A model generated the notes under the pieces. The model was not told where the DNA came from. It saw only the letters and a list, made by a program, of their open reading frames with translations, and did not search any database. Shown piece after piece: positions 40,641-49,043 of a DNA stretch of 64,000 nt (positions within the stretch are counted from its first letter, which is position 1; every line of letters begins with the position of its first letter). The DNA lies in the NCBI GenBank assembly GCA_039989475.1, contig JBDXHU010000010.1:496001-560000 (forward strand), written 5' to 3'. This stretch comes from JBDXHU01 sp039989475. GTDB taxonomy: Bacteria; Pseudomonadota; Gammaproteobacteria; Pseudomonadales; Halieaceae. The position numbers were made by a program, and so were the translations under genes.

Positions 40641-41135
40641 GTGCAGCAGTCAACTCGGCAACAAGCCCTGGGTCTCATCGGCTGGTTCCTGATCAGCTTT
40701 GCGACCTCCGCAATTGGCGCCATTGCGTCTATCCAGGCCAAGGCTTTCTACGGCCAGCTAAGCCAGCCAGCCTGGGCGCCGCCGGCCTGGCTTTTCGGCC
40801 CGGTATGGACCTTGCTGTTCGCCATGATGGCGATCGCCGCATGGCTGGTCTGGCGTGCAGGAGGATTTCGTGCCAATAGCATTGCGCTCTCGCTTTTCCT
40901 GGCGCAACTCGCATTTAACGCCTTGTGGAGCTGGCTCTTCTTTGTCTGGCAACACGGCGCTCTGGCATTTGCTGAAATCCTGTTTCTCTGGGCTCTTATT
41001 GCCGCCACCCTGGTCTCTTTCTGGCGCGTCAGTCCTGTGTCCGCTGCTCTGTTGATTCCCTACCTTTTGTGGGTCAGTTTCGCCTCTGCTCTCAACTTTT
41101 CTTTATGGCAGCTGAATCCGCAGGTCCTGGGTTAA
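40641..41135 (+). CDS. tspO: TspO/MBR family membrane protein
   Basis: A 164-residue five-helix membrane protein. The family motif SQPAWAPPAWLFGPVWTLLF, ALWSWLFF and ALNFSLWQLN are present. TspO binds porphyrins and in Rhodobacter controls photosystem gene expression in response to oxygen. The GTG at 40641, 10 bp after the carotenoid oxygenase stop, gives family length; a longer frame would run into the upstream gene. Adjacent to an apocarotenoid-type enzyme, which is suggestive but unproven. Confidence 0.9.
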   Translation: MQQSTRQQALGLIGWFLISFATSAIGAIASIQAKAFYGQLSQPAWAPPAWLFGPVWTLLFAMMAIAAWLVWRAGGFRANSIALSLFLAQLAFNALWSWLFFVWQHGALAFAEILFLWALIAATLVSFWRVSPVSAALLIPYLLWVSFASALNFSLWQLNPQVLG

Positions 41136-41145
41136 AGGGGCTGGC

Positions 41146-41159
41146 AATGGGATCAGGGT
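41146..41159. repeat. intergenic motif AATGGGATCAGGGT, degenerate copy 3
   Basis: 12/14 identical to the copies at 26163 and 38167. It is followed about 45 bp later by GACCCTGGTTTTT, so ATCAGGGT/ACCCTGGT arms can pair around an inner GCGC-TT-GCGC hairpin. It lies just after the tspO stop. Confidence 0.45.
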
Positions 41160-41240
41160 ATAGCGAATAAGAGATCGCCCCTAATGCGCTTGCGCACCGA
41201 CCCTGGTTTTTCGTTAGAAGTTATTGTTTGAGGAGAAGAC

Positions 41241-42104
41241 ATGAAAATTGGATTAATCCCGGTAAACCTGGTGTTCCCGGACGCCGACCTGATTATCGAT
41301 TTCGCGCAGCAGGCCGAGCAGGCCGGGGTCGAGTCACTGTGGACTTTCGAGCACGTGGTCGTGCCGATGGACTACGAATCAAAATACCCCTATGACAAGT
41401 CGGGCAAGATGGGTGCCACGCCCGAGACCAACTTTGTCGATCCGCTGGTATGCCTGGCGGCGATCGCGGCGGCCACCTCCACCATTCGCCTCGGCACCGG
41501 GGTGAATATCCTGTCCCAGTCTAATCCCATGTTCATCGCCAAGCAGGCGGCCAGCCTCGATTTCATGTCCAAAGGCCGCTTTATGCTGGGTGTGGGTATT
41601 GGCTGGCTGGAGGAGGAGTTCAGGGCCATGGGTGTGCCTTTTGAGCGTCGCGGCGCCCGCTTTGATGACTATGTGCAGGCCATGCGCAAGGCCTGGTCTG
41701 GCGAGGTTGTCGAACACCAGAGTGACTTCATCGACTGGTCCGGTTTCAAGAGTTATCCGCTACCCGTGCAAAGCCCCATGCCCGTGGTCATCGGCGGCGC
41801 CCAGGGAAAGGTTTATGAGCGCATCGCAAAATACGGTAACGGCTGGTATGCACCCACCAAGAGCCCTGAAGACCTGGCCTCACGCCTGGATGAGCTCAAG
41901 GCAGTGTGTGCGACTGAGGGCCGCGATTATGGTGAGATTGAAATTACCGCCATGTGGACCATGCGCGGCGGCCTTGATGAACTCAAGGCCTACGCGGATC
42001 TTGGCGTGCACCGTCTTAACGTCCCGCTGGCGGCCATGCGTGAAGCCAACCCGGTAGATGGGCTGGGCAAACTACACGACGAGGTCCTCAGCAAGCTGGG
42101 CTGA
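41241..42104 (+). CDS. LLM-class flavin/F420-type oxidoreductase (TIGR03619-like)
   Basis: A 287-residue TIM-barrel luciferase-like monooxygenase family protein: MKIGLIPVNLVFPD, WTFEHVVVP, IRLGTGVNILSQSNP, GRFMLGVGIGWLEEEF and VVIGGAQGKVYERIAKYGNGW. The subfamily is annotated as F420-dependent in actinobacteria. F420 use is rare in gammaproteobacteria, so FMN may be the real cofactor here. GAGGAGAAG precedes the ATG. Last of the P450-to-LLM stretch. Confidence 0.88.
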   Translation: MKIGLIPVNLVFPDADLIIDFAQQAEQAGVESLWTFEHVVVPMDYESKYPYDKSGKMGATPETNFVDPLVCLAAIAAATSTIRLGTGVNILSQSNPMFIAKQAASLDFMSKGRFMLGVGIGWLEEEFRAMGVPFERRGARFDDYVQAMRKAWSGEVVEHQSDFIDWSGFKSYPLPVQSPMPVVIGGAQGKVYERIAKYGNGWYAPTKSPEDLASRLDELKAVCATEGRDYGEIEITAMWTMRGGLDELKAYADLGVHRLNVPLAAMREANPVDGLGKLHDEVLSKLG

Positions 42105-42108
42105 TCCG

Positions 42109-42606
42109 GTGTCGGACTTTGTACTCTCACAGCTGCTGGTCGGCGTGGTCTTGTGTTTTGACCTCGCCTCCTTCCAGTTTCGCCAGAAGCGCCATGTGCT
42201 GGCCTGCCTGGTTGGTTCCGGCCTGCTTATGGGATGGCACTTCTACCTGGTGGAAGCCTACACCGCGTCAGTGCTGGGATTTATCGCGGCGGCGCGCTTC
42301 CTTACCGCGATGTTCAGTCATTCGCGCTGGTTGCTGGGCCTGTTTCTGTCCCTGGTGCTGGCCAATGCGGTCATCAGTTACGCAGGACTTATTACGCTGC
42401 TGGCCACCCTGGGCGCGGTAATCACCACTACTGCGTCTTTTCTGCCCTCGGACAAACGTTTCCGCCAGCTGATGATGCCGGGTATCGCGGTTTGGATCGT
42501 GCACAACGTGCTGGCGGGGTCACCAGGCGCTGTATTACTGGAGACTTTTTTCCTGGCCAGCAACATGGTGGGCTATTACCGCTTCTACGTCCGCCGCCGT
42601 TTGTGA
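42109..42606 (+). CDS. YgjV family inner-membrane protein
   Basis: A 165-residue polytopic membrane protein with six hydrophobic segments: DFVLSQLLVGVVLCFDLASFQ, RFLTAMFSHSRWLLGLF, GIAVWIVHNVLAGSP and FFLASNMVGYYRFY match the YgjV (Imp-YgjV) pattern. Function unknown. I use the GTG at 42109, 4 bp after the LLM stop; an ATG at 42058 would overlap that gene by 47 bp. Confidence 0.75.
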   Translation: MSDFVLSQLLVGVVLCFDLASFQFRQKRHVLACLVGSGLLMGWHFYLVEAYTASVLGFIAAARFLTAMFSHSRWLLGLFLSLVLANAVISYAGLITLLATLGAVITTTASFLPSDKRFRQLMMPGIAVWIVHNVLAGSPGAVLLETFFLASNMVGYYRFYVRRRL

Positions 42607-42702
42607 TCCATTGCACAGAATGAACATGTCGTGGATTACCTGGTCGACGACAGCTGCTAAATTGGCTGTGAGTTTTTGGGAGAAGTAGGGACAGGGAACG
42701 TC

Positions 42703-43845
42703 GTGAGAATTAACCAGTGGTTGGAGATCCTCGCCAAAAATGACGGATCAGATTTGTACTTGTCCACCGGGGCGCCGCCTTGCGCCAAGTTCCAGGGACA
42801 GCTCAAGCCAGTCGCCAAAGAGTCCTTGAAGCCTGGCGAAATCAAGACAATCGCCTACGAGATCATGGACCCCACTCAGCAGGAAGAGTTTGAGCGGGAG
42901 CTGGAGATGAATCTGGCGATCTCGATAGCGGAAGTCGGCCGTTTTCGTATCAACATCTTTGTGCAGCGCAACGAGGTGGGGATTGTTGCCCGTAACATCG
43001 TTACCGATATCCCCTTCTGGAAAGACCTGAATCTGCCGGAAGTCCTGACCAATGTGGTGATGGAAAAGCGCGGCCTGTTGTTGTTTGTTGGCGGTACTGG
43101 CTCCGGTAAGTCGACCTCGCTGGCGGCCTTGATCGACTACCGTAACAGCAACAGCGGCGGTCACATCATTACTATTGAAGATCCGGTGGAGTACGTACAC
43201 CGGCACAAGAAGTGTATCGTCAACCAGCGCGAGGTGGGTGTGGATACCCGCAACTGGCACGCGGCCTTGAAGAATACCCTGCGCCAGGCGCCGGACGTGA
43301 TTCTGATTGGAGAGATCCGTGACCGTGAAACCATGGAACACGCCCTGGCCTTTGCCGAGACTGGCCACCTGGCGATATCCACCCTGCACGCCAATAACGC
43401 CAACCAGGCACTGGACCGGATTATCAATTTTTTCCCGGAGGAACGTCGTGCCCAGTTACTACAGGACATGTCGAGCAATATGCGCGCCATTGTCTCGCAG
43501 CGGCTGATTCCAACGGTCGAGAACAAGCGCGCTGCCGCTATAGAAATACTGCTGGGTACTCCGACTATCTCCGAATTGATACTGCGGGGTGAGTTCGAAG
43601 GCATCAAGGAGATCATGGACAAGTCTACCGGCATCGGCATGCAGACCTTTGACCAGGCCCTGTTCAATCTCTATCAGGACGGCAAGATCAGCGAGGAGGA
43701 GGCACTCAAGAACGCCGATTCCCAGAACAACGTGCGCCTCAAGATCAAGTTCGCCAAGGAAGGGGGTGTGGCGCAGGACGGCGGTCTAAATCTCAGCCTT
43801 GAATCGATAAACGATGAAGAGGAAGAGGAACTGTTGGCGGGCTAG
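42703..43845 (+). CDS. pilU: type IV pilus retraction ATPase PilU
   Basis: A 380-residue secretion-superfamily ATPase. Walker A GGTGSGKSTSLA, Asp box TIEDPVEYVHRHK, Walker B LIGEIRDRETM and His box LATLHANN-type AISTLHANNANQALD. The long acidic C-terminal extension after VRLKIKFAKEG (to EEEEELLAG) and QREVGVDT point to PilU rather than PilT. PilU assists PilT in pilus retraction. No pilT lies beside it, unlike the usual pilT-pilU pair. GTG start at 42703 with AGGGAAC upstream; a TTG at 42676 is possible. Confidence 0.9.
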   Translation: MRINQWLEILAKNDGSDLYLSTGAPPCAKFQGQLKPVAKESLKPGEIKTIAYEIMDPTQQEEFERELEMNLAISIAEVGRFRINIFVQRNEVGIVARNIVTDIPFWKDLNLPEVLTNVVMEKRGLLLFVGGTGSGKSTSLAALIDYRNSNSGGHIITIEDPVEYVHRHKKCIVNQREVGVDTRNWHAALKNTLRQAPDVILIGEIRDRETMEHALAFAETGHLAISTLHANNANQALDRIINFFPEERRAQLLQDMSSNMRAIVSQRLIPTVENKRAAAIEILLGTPTISELILRGEFEGIKEIMDKSTGIGMQTFDQALFNLYQDGKISEEEALKNADSQNNVRLKIKFAKEGGVAQDGGLNLSLESINDEEEEELLAG

Positions 43846-45287
43846 CCGGTACTGCGCAGCAGCCGATCGATAAACTTTTCCAGTTGCTGCAAGCTGTTAC
43901 ACTCGGCGGCGAAATTGCAGGCACTCAAATAGCGCGGCATCTCCGAGTCGCCGCTACCCCATAGCTTTCTCGATTCCGGGTTCAACCAGATCACCTGCTT
44001 GGCCCGGGCATATATACTCTGCATCACCTCCAGCTTCGGGTCGCCATTATTGTTGCGCGCATCGCCGAGAATAATCACCGTGGTATTGCTGTCGATGTCA
44101 TCCATGGCCAGCCTGGCGAAGTCGAGCAAGCTGTTGCCGTAGTCCGTGGCGCCCCCGTACTTGAAGTTAACCAGCTCAATGGCTTTTTCGATCGGGTGTT
44201 GATCAAATAGCTCGCTGACTTCTCCCAGGTGACTGGAAAAGGCAAAGCTGCGTACTCGCGGCAGGATGTCGTTGAGGCTGTAGAGGAACATCAACAGGAA
44301 CTTGGCATAGGCGGACACCGAACCGCTGACATCACAGATCGCCAGCAATTGTGGCCGGTCCTTTTTGACTGACTTCCAGAACACCTCAAACATCACACCG
44401 TCATTGGGAATCCCGCGGCGCAGGGTCTTGGCCATATTGAGTTGGCCCCGCTTGGTGATCTTGCGCTTGCGCGAATGGCGGGCCGCCAGCTTCTTGGCCA
44501 TACGCCGCACCAGGTCGTGCACCCGGTGCAGGTAGTGGTGTTCGATATTGTTGAGCTTGGCCTTGGACAGTACCTCGTCCATGAACTGCTTGTTGCGACC
44601 CTGGGCGTGCAGCAGATATTCCCGCTCCACGTGGTCACGCACCAGCTCCCGCAGCCGGTCGCGGTACAACTGCAGTTCCTGCAGGGCGGCGCTGCCGCGA
44701 TTTTCCAGGTCGATAACCGCAGAGCGAATGTGTTCCTCTCCCAGTGCATCGAGAATGCGGCGGGTGAACTGCCCCTTTTGGGTGAACATCTGGATATCGG
44801 CAAGGCCCACGCCCTCGCCGGCCTGGGCGATGGCCAGGGTCAGGCCATTGCGATCATCGCTTTGCAGCATCTCCATTAGCGGCGTGTCCAGTTGTGTCGA
44901 GAGGGCGGGGTCGGCAGCTATCTCTCCCTCCAGGTCGAGGCTGGCGTGATCCTCGCCTGGCTCGCCGGCAGTGTCCTGTTGCATCTGCTCCAGTGCCGCA
45001 TCGGCCTCGGCCAACTGCTCCTGGTCGAGACCCAGCGCCTCGGGAAATTCCTCGTTGGCGGCACTCTCCGGTAGCTGGTAGGAGAAAAAGCGATCAAAGC
45101 ACTGGGCGAAGATGGCTTTCTCTTCTGCTGTTTTGGCGAGGGTAAGTGACAAGCCGGTGCGCAGTGCGCTGCGATCGGTATAGCCCAGCGCGGAGATGAC
45201 TTCTACTGCGTCCAGGGTTTCTGCCGGTGAGATACGCACGTCGTGGCTGCGCAAGACGTTGATGAAACTCACCAGCTTGGAGGGCAT
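43842..45287 (-). CDS. VWA-domain CoxE-like protein
   Basis: A 481-residue protein with a C-terminal von Willebrand A domain. The MIDAS motif is DVSGSVS (Asp319, Ser321, Ser323), followed by VRSFAFSSHL and GGATDYG with the Thr ligand. The N-terminal region resembles CoxE proteins (SFINVLRSHDVRISPAETLDA). CoxE-like proteins work with MoxR AAA ATPases to mature or activate metalloenzymes or complexes. It lies 4 bp downstream of the MoxR-like gene, so the two form a unit. Client protein unknown. Confidence 0.88.
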   Translation of the reverse strand: MPSKLVSFINVLRSHDVRISPAETLDAVEVISALGYTDRSALRTGLSLTLAKTAEEKAIFAQCFDRFFSYQLPESAANEEFPEALGLDQEQLAEADAALEQMQQDTAGEPGEDHASLDLEGEIAADPALSTQLDTPLMEMLQSDDRNGLTLAIAQAGEGVGLADIQMFTQKGQFTRRILDALGEEHIRSAVIDLENRGSAALQELQLYRDRLRELVRDHVEREYLLHAQGRNKQFMDEVLSKAKLNNIEHHYLHRVHDLVRRMAKKLAARHSRKRKITKRGQLNMAKTLRRGIPNDGVMFEVFWKSVKKDRPQLLAICDVSGSVSAYAKFLLMFLYSLNDILPRVRSFAFSSHLGEVSELFDQHPIEKAIELVNFKYGGATDYGNSLLDFARLAMDDIDSNTTVIILGDARNNNGDPKLEVMQSIYARAKQVIWLNPESRKLWGSGDSEMPRYLSACNFAAECNSLQQLEKFIDRLLRSTG

Positions 45288-45291
45288 GGCT

Positions 45292-46224
45292 TTAGCGGGT
45301 GCTCAGCAGGCTGCGGATTTCCGGCTCCGTGGCCTCGATATCGTCCTGGTATTTCAACAGGACGTTGAGTGTGCTGCGAATCAGCTCCTCGTCGAGTTGC
45401 TCGGCGTGCATCAGCAGAAGGCTGCGGGCCCAGTCGATGGTCTCGCTGATGGCGGGTACCTTTTTCAGGTCCAGTTGGCGCAGCGAGTGCACAAACTCCA
45501 CCAGTTGCTGACGCAGGTCTTCATCCACGTCGGGCACCCGGCTGCGCACAATGCGCTCTTCCAGGTCGGTACTGGGGAAGGGGATATACAGGTGCAGGCA
45601 GCGGCGCTTCAGGGCGTCCGAAATGTCACGGGTGTTGTTGCTGGTCAAAAACACGATAGGTGAGGTCTTGGCCTTGATGGTGCCGATCTCCGGAATCGAA
45701 ATCTGGTAATCAGACAGCAGCTCCAGCAACAGGGATTCAAATTCGTAGTCGGACTTGTCCACCTCGTCGATCAGCAGGACGGTGCCATCGGCCTCACTCA
45801 TGGCCTTCAGCAGGGGTCGCGGCTCAAGGAAATCCTCGGAATAGAAAATGTCGCCGAAGTGATGCAGTCTTTCCACCGACTCGGCCAGGCCCTTGGCGCC
45901 CTGTAACAGGTCACCCAGCTTCTCTTTCAGTACCTGGGTGTACAACAGTTGCTTGCCATACTTCCACTCATACAGTGCCTTGGCTTCATCCAGGCCCTCG
46001 TAACATTGCAGGCGGATCAGTGGCAGCTCCAGCAGGGTAGCCGTGGTTTTGGCCAGCTCGGTCTTGCCTACACCGGGCGGGCCCTCTACCAGTATCGGCT
46101 TGCGCAGCTGGCAGGCCAGGAACACCGCGGTCGCGATCTCCCGGCTGCAAATGTAGCCGTGGGACTCGAAGCCCTGTTCAATGACTTCTGCAGAAGCCAG
46201 TTGGGGGAAATCCAGGTTATTCAC
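45292..46224 (-). CDS. MoxR-family AAA+ ATPase
   Basis: A 310-residue AAA+ protein (MoxR/CoxD-like). Walker A GPPGVGKTELAK, Walker B VLLIDEVDKSD, sensor 1 FLTSNNTRD and arginine finger region LKRRCLHLYIPFP. The start is a GTG at 46224. MoxR ATPases act with VWA partners; the CoxE-like gene is directly downstream. Nothing identifying the target complex (no cox, nor or xanthine-dehydrogenase-type genes) is in the window. Confidence 0.92.
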   Translation of the reverse strand: MNNLDFPQLASAEVIEQGFESHGYICSREIATAVFLACQLRKPILVEGPPGVGKTELAKTTATLLELPLIRLQCYEGLDEAKALYEWKYGKQLLYTQVLKEKLGDLLQGAKGLAESVERLHHFGDIFYSEDFLEPRPLLKAMSEADGTVLLIDEVDKSDYEFESLLLELLSDYQISIPEIGTIKAKTSPIVFLTSNNTRDISDALKRRCLHLYIPFPSTDLEERIVRSRVPDVDEDLRQQLVEFVHSLRQLDLKKVPAISETIDWARSLLLMHAEQLDEELIRSTLNVLLKYQDDIEATEPEIRSLLSTR

Positions 46225-46288
46225 ATTCAGTCCTGTAGCAAGGGTCGCTTATTGTAGCGGAAATGTAGCGTTAACCGGGCGCCGGCAT

Positions 46289-47221
46289 CTAGAAACAGCG
46301 CTCTGCGGCGCGTCGTGCGGATTCTTCCTGCACAGTGAAAAACTGCTGTACGGTACGTTCAATAATGTCCGCCACCGGTTCGACTTCATCAATCAGCCCG
46401 GCGGACTGGCCAATAAGCGCGACACTGGCTTCCATGTCACCGCCGAAATAGAGCTCAAGAATATTCGACAGGGTGGCACTGCCATCGGCGCCCTCGCGCA
46501 GGGCGGCGGTGGTCTCGGTTTTCATGGCCCGCACCGGCGGCAGGCCGGCATTGTTGACCAGCCAGGTATTGGTCTCGTTGGAGTCGACAATAGCCGCCTT
46601 GAAATTCTCATGCACAGGGCTTTCCAGCGCGGATACAAAGCGGGTTCCCATCTGTACGCCCTCGGCACCTGCCGCAAAGGCTGCCGCCATACCTATGCCA
46701 TCGCTGATACCACCGGCGGCCACCATGGGAATATCGCTGTGCCGACGAATGGCCTGCAGCAACACCAGTAGCCCCACCGGGTCCGGGTTTTTAAAGCCGC
46801 CGCCCTCGGTGCCCTCAACAATCAAGCCATCGACGCCACACTCGATGGCTTTGAGTGCGCTGCGCAGGGTGGCCACCGAATGGTAGACGATGATGCCGGC
46901 TTCCTTGAGCATGCCGATAAACTTGGCCGGGTTGCCCGCCGAGGTGGTAACGAAGCGCACGCCGTGTTCCACCACGAAGCGCACCATGGCGTCGTCGCGC
47001 AAAAACAGCAGCGGCAGGTTGACGCCAAAGGGCTGGTCGGTGAGCTCAGCCATGGCCCGAATTTCCCGCTGGCAGTTCTCGGTCTCTCCGGAGGATGTTT
47101 CAATAATGCCGAAGCCGCCGGCATTGCAGACAGCCGAGGCCAGCTGGGCACGGGCAATCCAGCCCATGGGTGATTGGATAATCGGGTAGCGACTACCCAG
47201 GTGCTCAAGAACGCGGTTCAT
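46289..47221 (-). CDS. nitronate monooxygenase family protein
   Basis: A 310-residue FMN TIM-barrel protein of the 2-nitropropane dioxygenase/NMO family: YPIIQSPMGWIARAQLASAV, GFGIIETSSG, GVDGLIVEGTEGGG, VAAGGISDGIGMAAAFAAGAEGV and QMGTRF. It oxidises toxic propionate-3-nitronate-type substrates or related enolates; specificity unknown. It begins immediately after the moaA stop on the same strand, so it is co-transcribed with moaA. Confidence 0.9.
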   Translation of the reverse strand: MNRVLEHLGSRYPIIQSPMGWIARAQLASAVCNAGGFGIIETSSGETENCQREIRAMAELTDQPFGVNLPLLFLRDDAMVRFVVEHGVRFVTTSAGNPAKFIGMLKEAGIIVYHSVATLRSALKAIECGVDGLIVEGTEGGGFKNPDPVGLLVLLQAIRRHSDIPMVAAGGISDGIGMAAAFAAGAEGVQMGTRFVSALESPVHENFKAAIVDSNETNTWLVNNAGLPPVRAMKTETTAALREGADGSATLSNILELYFGGDMEASVALIGQSAGLIDEVEPVADIIERTVQQFFTVQEESARRAAERCF

Positions 47222-48223
47222 TCATCCTCCGGTCATGTTCATAAAGCGGACGATGTCGGGCTCGGCGTCCAGGTCAAAGTGGTGTTTTTCCGGCTTCAGG
47301 TCCATGGCCTCAACCAGGGCCTGGCGCAGGCTGTCGTCGTCAATGGCGGGATCGCGCAACATTGCACGCAAGTCCATGCTGTGTTCATTGCCCAGGCACA
47401 GCAGCAGGCGGCCTTCCACGGTCACCCGCACCCGATTACACAGGTGGCAGAAGTTGTGGCTGTGGGGTGAAATAAAGCCAATGCGGCTGCCGGCGCCTTC
47501 GATACGCCAGTAGCGCGAGGGTCCGGCGCTGGTTTCATCACTGGCTTGCAGGCTGTGTTCCTGGCCGATGATGTCGCGCACCTCCTCACTGGAGCAAAAG
47601 CTCAGGGCCCGGTCGTGGTCGTCGATCAGGCCCAGCGGCATTTCCTCAATAAAGGAAATATCCAGGTCCCGGTCCAGGGCGAAGTCGACCAGGTCGAGAA
47701 TCTCGTTTTCATTGCGACCCTTGAGAATTACCGCGTTGAGCTTGATGCGCTCAAAACCCGCGGCGGTGGCGGCATCGATGCCGCGTAGCACCTGGCCCAG
47801 GTCGCCGGTGCGGGTAATGCGCTTGAATTTGTCGGCATCGAGACTGTCCAGGCTGATATTGATGCGGCTCATGCCGGCGGCGCGCAGTGGCTCGGCGAAC
47901 TTATCCAATTGCGAACCATTGGTGGTCATGACCAGTTCGTCCAGTCCGGGCAGTTGGCCCAGCTGCGTCACCAGGTGCATGATGTTGTGTCTCACCAGTG
48001 GCTCGCCGCCGGTCAGGCGCAATTTTTTCACGCCGAGTTGGGTAAACGCCTGTCCCACCCTGAATATCTCTTCCAGGCTCAGTACTTCGGCCCGGGGCAC
48101 GAAGCTCATGTCTTCGGCCATGCAGTAGACACAGCGAAAATCGCAGCGGTCGGTGACCGAGAGGCGAACATAATCCACAGTGCGACCGAAACGATCGACC
48201 AGGCGAGGGGCAGGTGAGTTCAT
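47222..48223 (-). CDS. moaA: GTP 3',8-cyclase MoaA
   Basis: A 333-residue radical-SAM enzyme, first step of molybdenum cofactor synthesis. SAM 4Fe-4S motif Cys27-x3-Cys31-x2-Cys34 (DRCDFRCVYCMAED), C-terminal cluster cysteines in NFCHLCNRVRV and LLCLG, and LRLTGGEPLVR. A true GTP cyclase would end with a GG tail; here the protein ends MTGG, as expected. The ATG at 48223 is preferred over in-frame upstream starts. It is divergent from the dehalogenase-like gene. Confidence 0.94.
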   Translation of the reverse strand: MNSPAPRLVDRFGRTVDYVRLSVTDRCDFRCVYCMAEDMSFVPRAEVLSLEEIFRVGQAFTQLGVKKLRLTGGEPLVRHNIMHLVTQLGQLPGLDELVMTTNGSQLDKFAEPLRAAGMSRINISLDSLDADKFKRITRTGDLGQVLRGIDAATAAGFERIKLNAVILKGRNENEILDLVDFALDRDLDISFIEEMPLGLIDDHDRALSFCSSEEVRDIIGQEHSLQASDETSAGPSRYWRIEGAGSRIGFISPHSHNFCHLCNRVRVTVEGRLLLCLGNEHSMDLRAMLRDPAIDDDSLRQALVEAMDLKPEKHHFDLDAEPDIVRFMNMTGG

Positions 48224-48296
48224 GGCGCATGATTTTACTGTGAATCCACCGGCGTCACTAGTTACACTGGCATATAAATAGCATTGGGGATTGGCC

Positions 48297-48971
48297 ATGG
48301 CAGGACGATTGCAGGGTAAACGTATTCTAATCACCCAGGCTGCTGAGTTTATGGGGCCGGCGTTCAGCGCCGCGTTTCGCGAGCACGGGGCCGAGGTGAT
48401 TGAAGATCAGTCTGACCTGACCCGGGTCGCCGCTGCAGAAGAGGTGGTCGCGGCCGCCGGGGACATTGATGTATTGGTCGCCAACCTGGCAGCGCCTGCT
48501 AATTCTGCCTGGGTTAGCAAGGTATCCGATGAAGACTGGCACAGCCTGTTTGATGTCATGGTGCATCCCTTGCACCGATTGGTGCGTGCCGCCCTGCCGG
48601 CCATGATGGAGCGACAGCGGGGCAAGATCCTGGTGGTGGGCAGTGCCACTGGCATCAAGTCGGCGCCGGGGGCGGCGCCCTACAGTGCCGCGCGCAGCGC
48701 CCAGGTGGGTTACGTGCGCAGCGTGGGCGCGGAGGTGGCGCGCTATAACGTGCAAGTGAACCTGATCGCCCAGAATTTTGTCGAGAATCCAGCCTACTAC
48801 TCTGAAGAATATCAGCAGAGCGACACCTTTAAGAAGATGATGGCCTCGGTGCCTGCCGGTCGTCTGGCAACAGCGGAGGAGGACGCATTATTGGCAGTTT
48901 TCCTGGCCTCTGAGGAGTCCAATTTCTTTGTCGGGCAGGCGATTCCTTTCAGCGGTGGCTGGAAGGAGTGA
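48297..48971 (+). CDS. putative halohydrin dehalogenase (SDR-fold, HheA/D-like)
   Basis: A 224-residue SDR-fold protein with both diagnostic motifs of halohydrin dehalogenases. The first is Thr13-x4-Phe18-x-Gly20 (TQAAEFMG), replacing the SDR Gly-rich cofactor motif. The second is the triad Ser116-x12-Tyr129-x3-Arg133 (SATGIKSAPGAAPYSAAR), where a normal SDR has Lys. The section after the active site (QNFVENPAYYSEEY) and the C-terminus (FSGGWKE) also follow the HHDH pattern. HHDHs convert vicinal haloalcohols to epoxides plus halide without a cofactor. ATG at 48297 preferred over a TTG two codons earlier. Only the natural substrate is unknown. Confidence 0.85.
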   Translation: MAGRLQGKRILITQAAEFMGPAFSAAFREHGAEVIEDQSDLTRVAAAEEVVAAAGDIDVLVANLAAPANSAWVSKVSDEDWHSLFDVMVHPLHRLVRAALPAMMERQRGKILVVGSATGIKSAPGAAPYSAARSAQVGYVRSVGAEVARYNVQVNLIAQNFVENPAYYSEEYQQSDTFKKMMASVPAGRLATAEEDALLAVFLASEESNFFVGQAIPFSGGWKE

Positions 48972-49043
48972 ACAAAGCCCTTCGTTCCGGTTCGGTTCCT
49001 GCACCGGTGCTGGCCTGATCAAGCTATCCATGGAGCAAATGTA

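Noticed and set aside
48297..48971. Ordinary short-chain dehydrogenase
   Set aside because: The cofactor Gly motif is replaced by T-x4-F-x-G and the catalytic Lys by Arg, so a halohydrin dehalogenase fits better.
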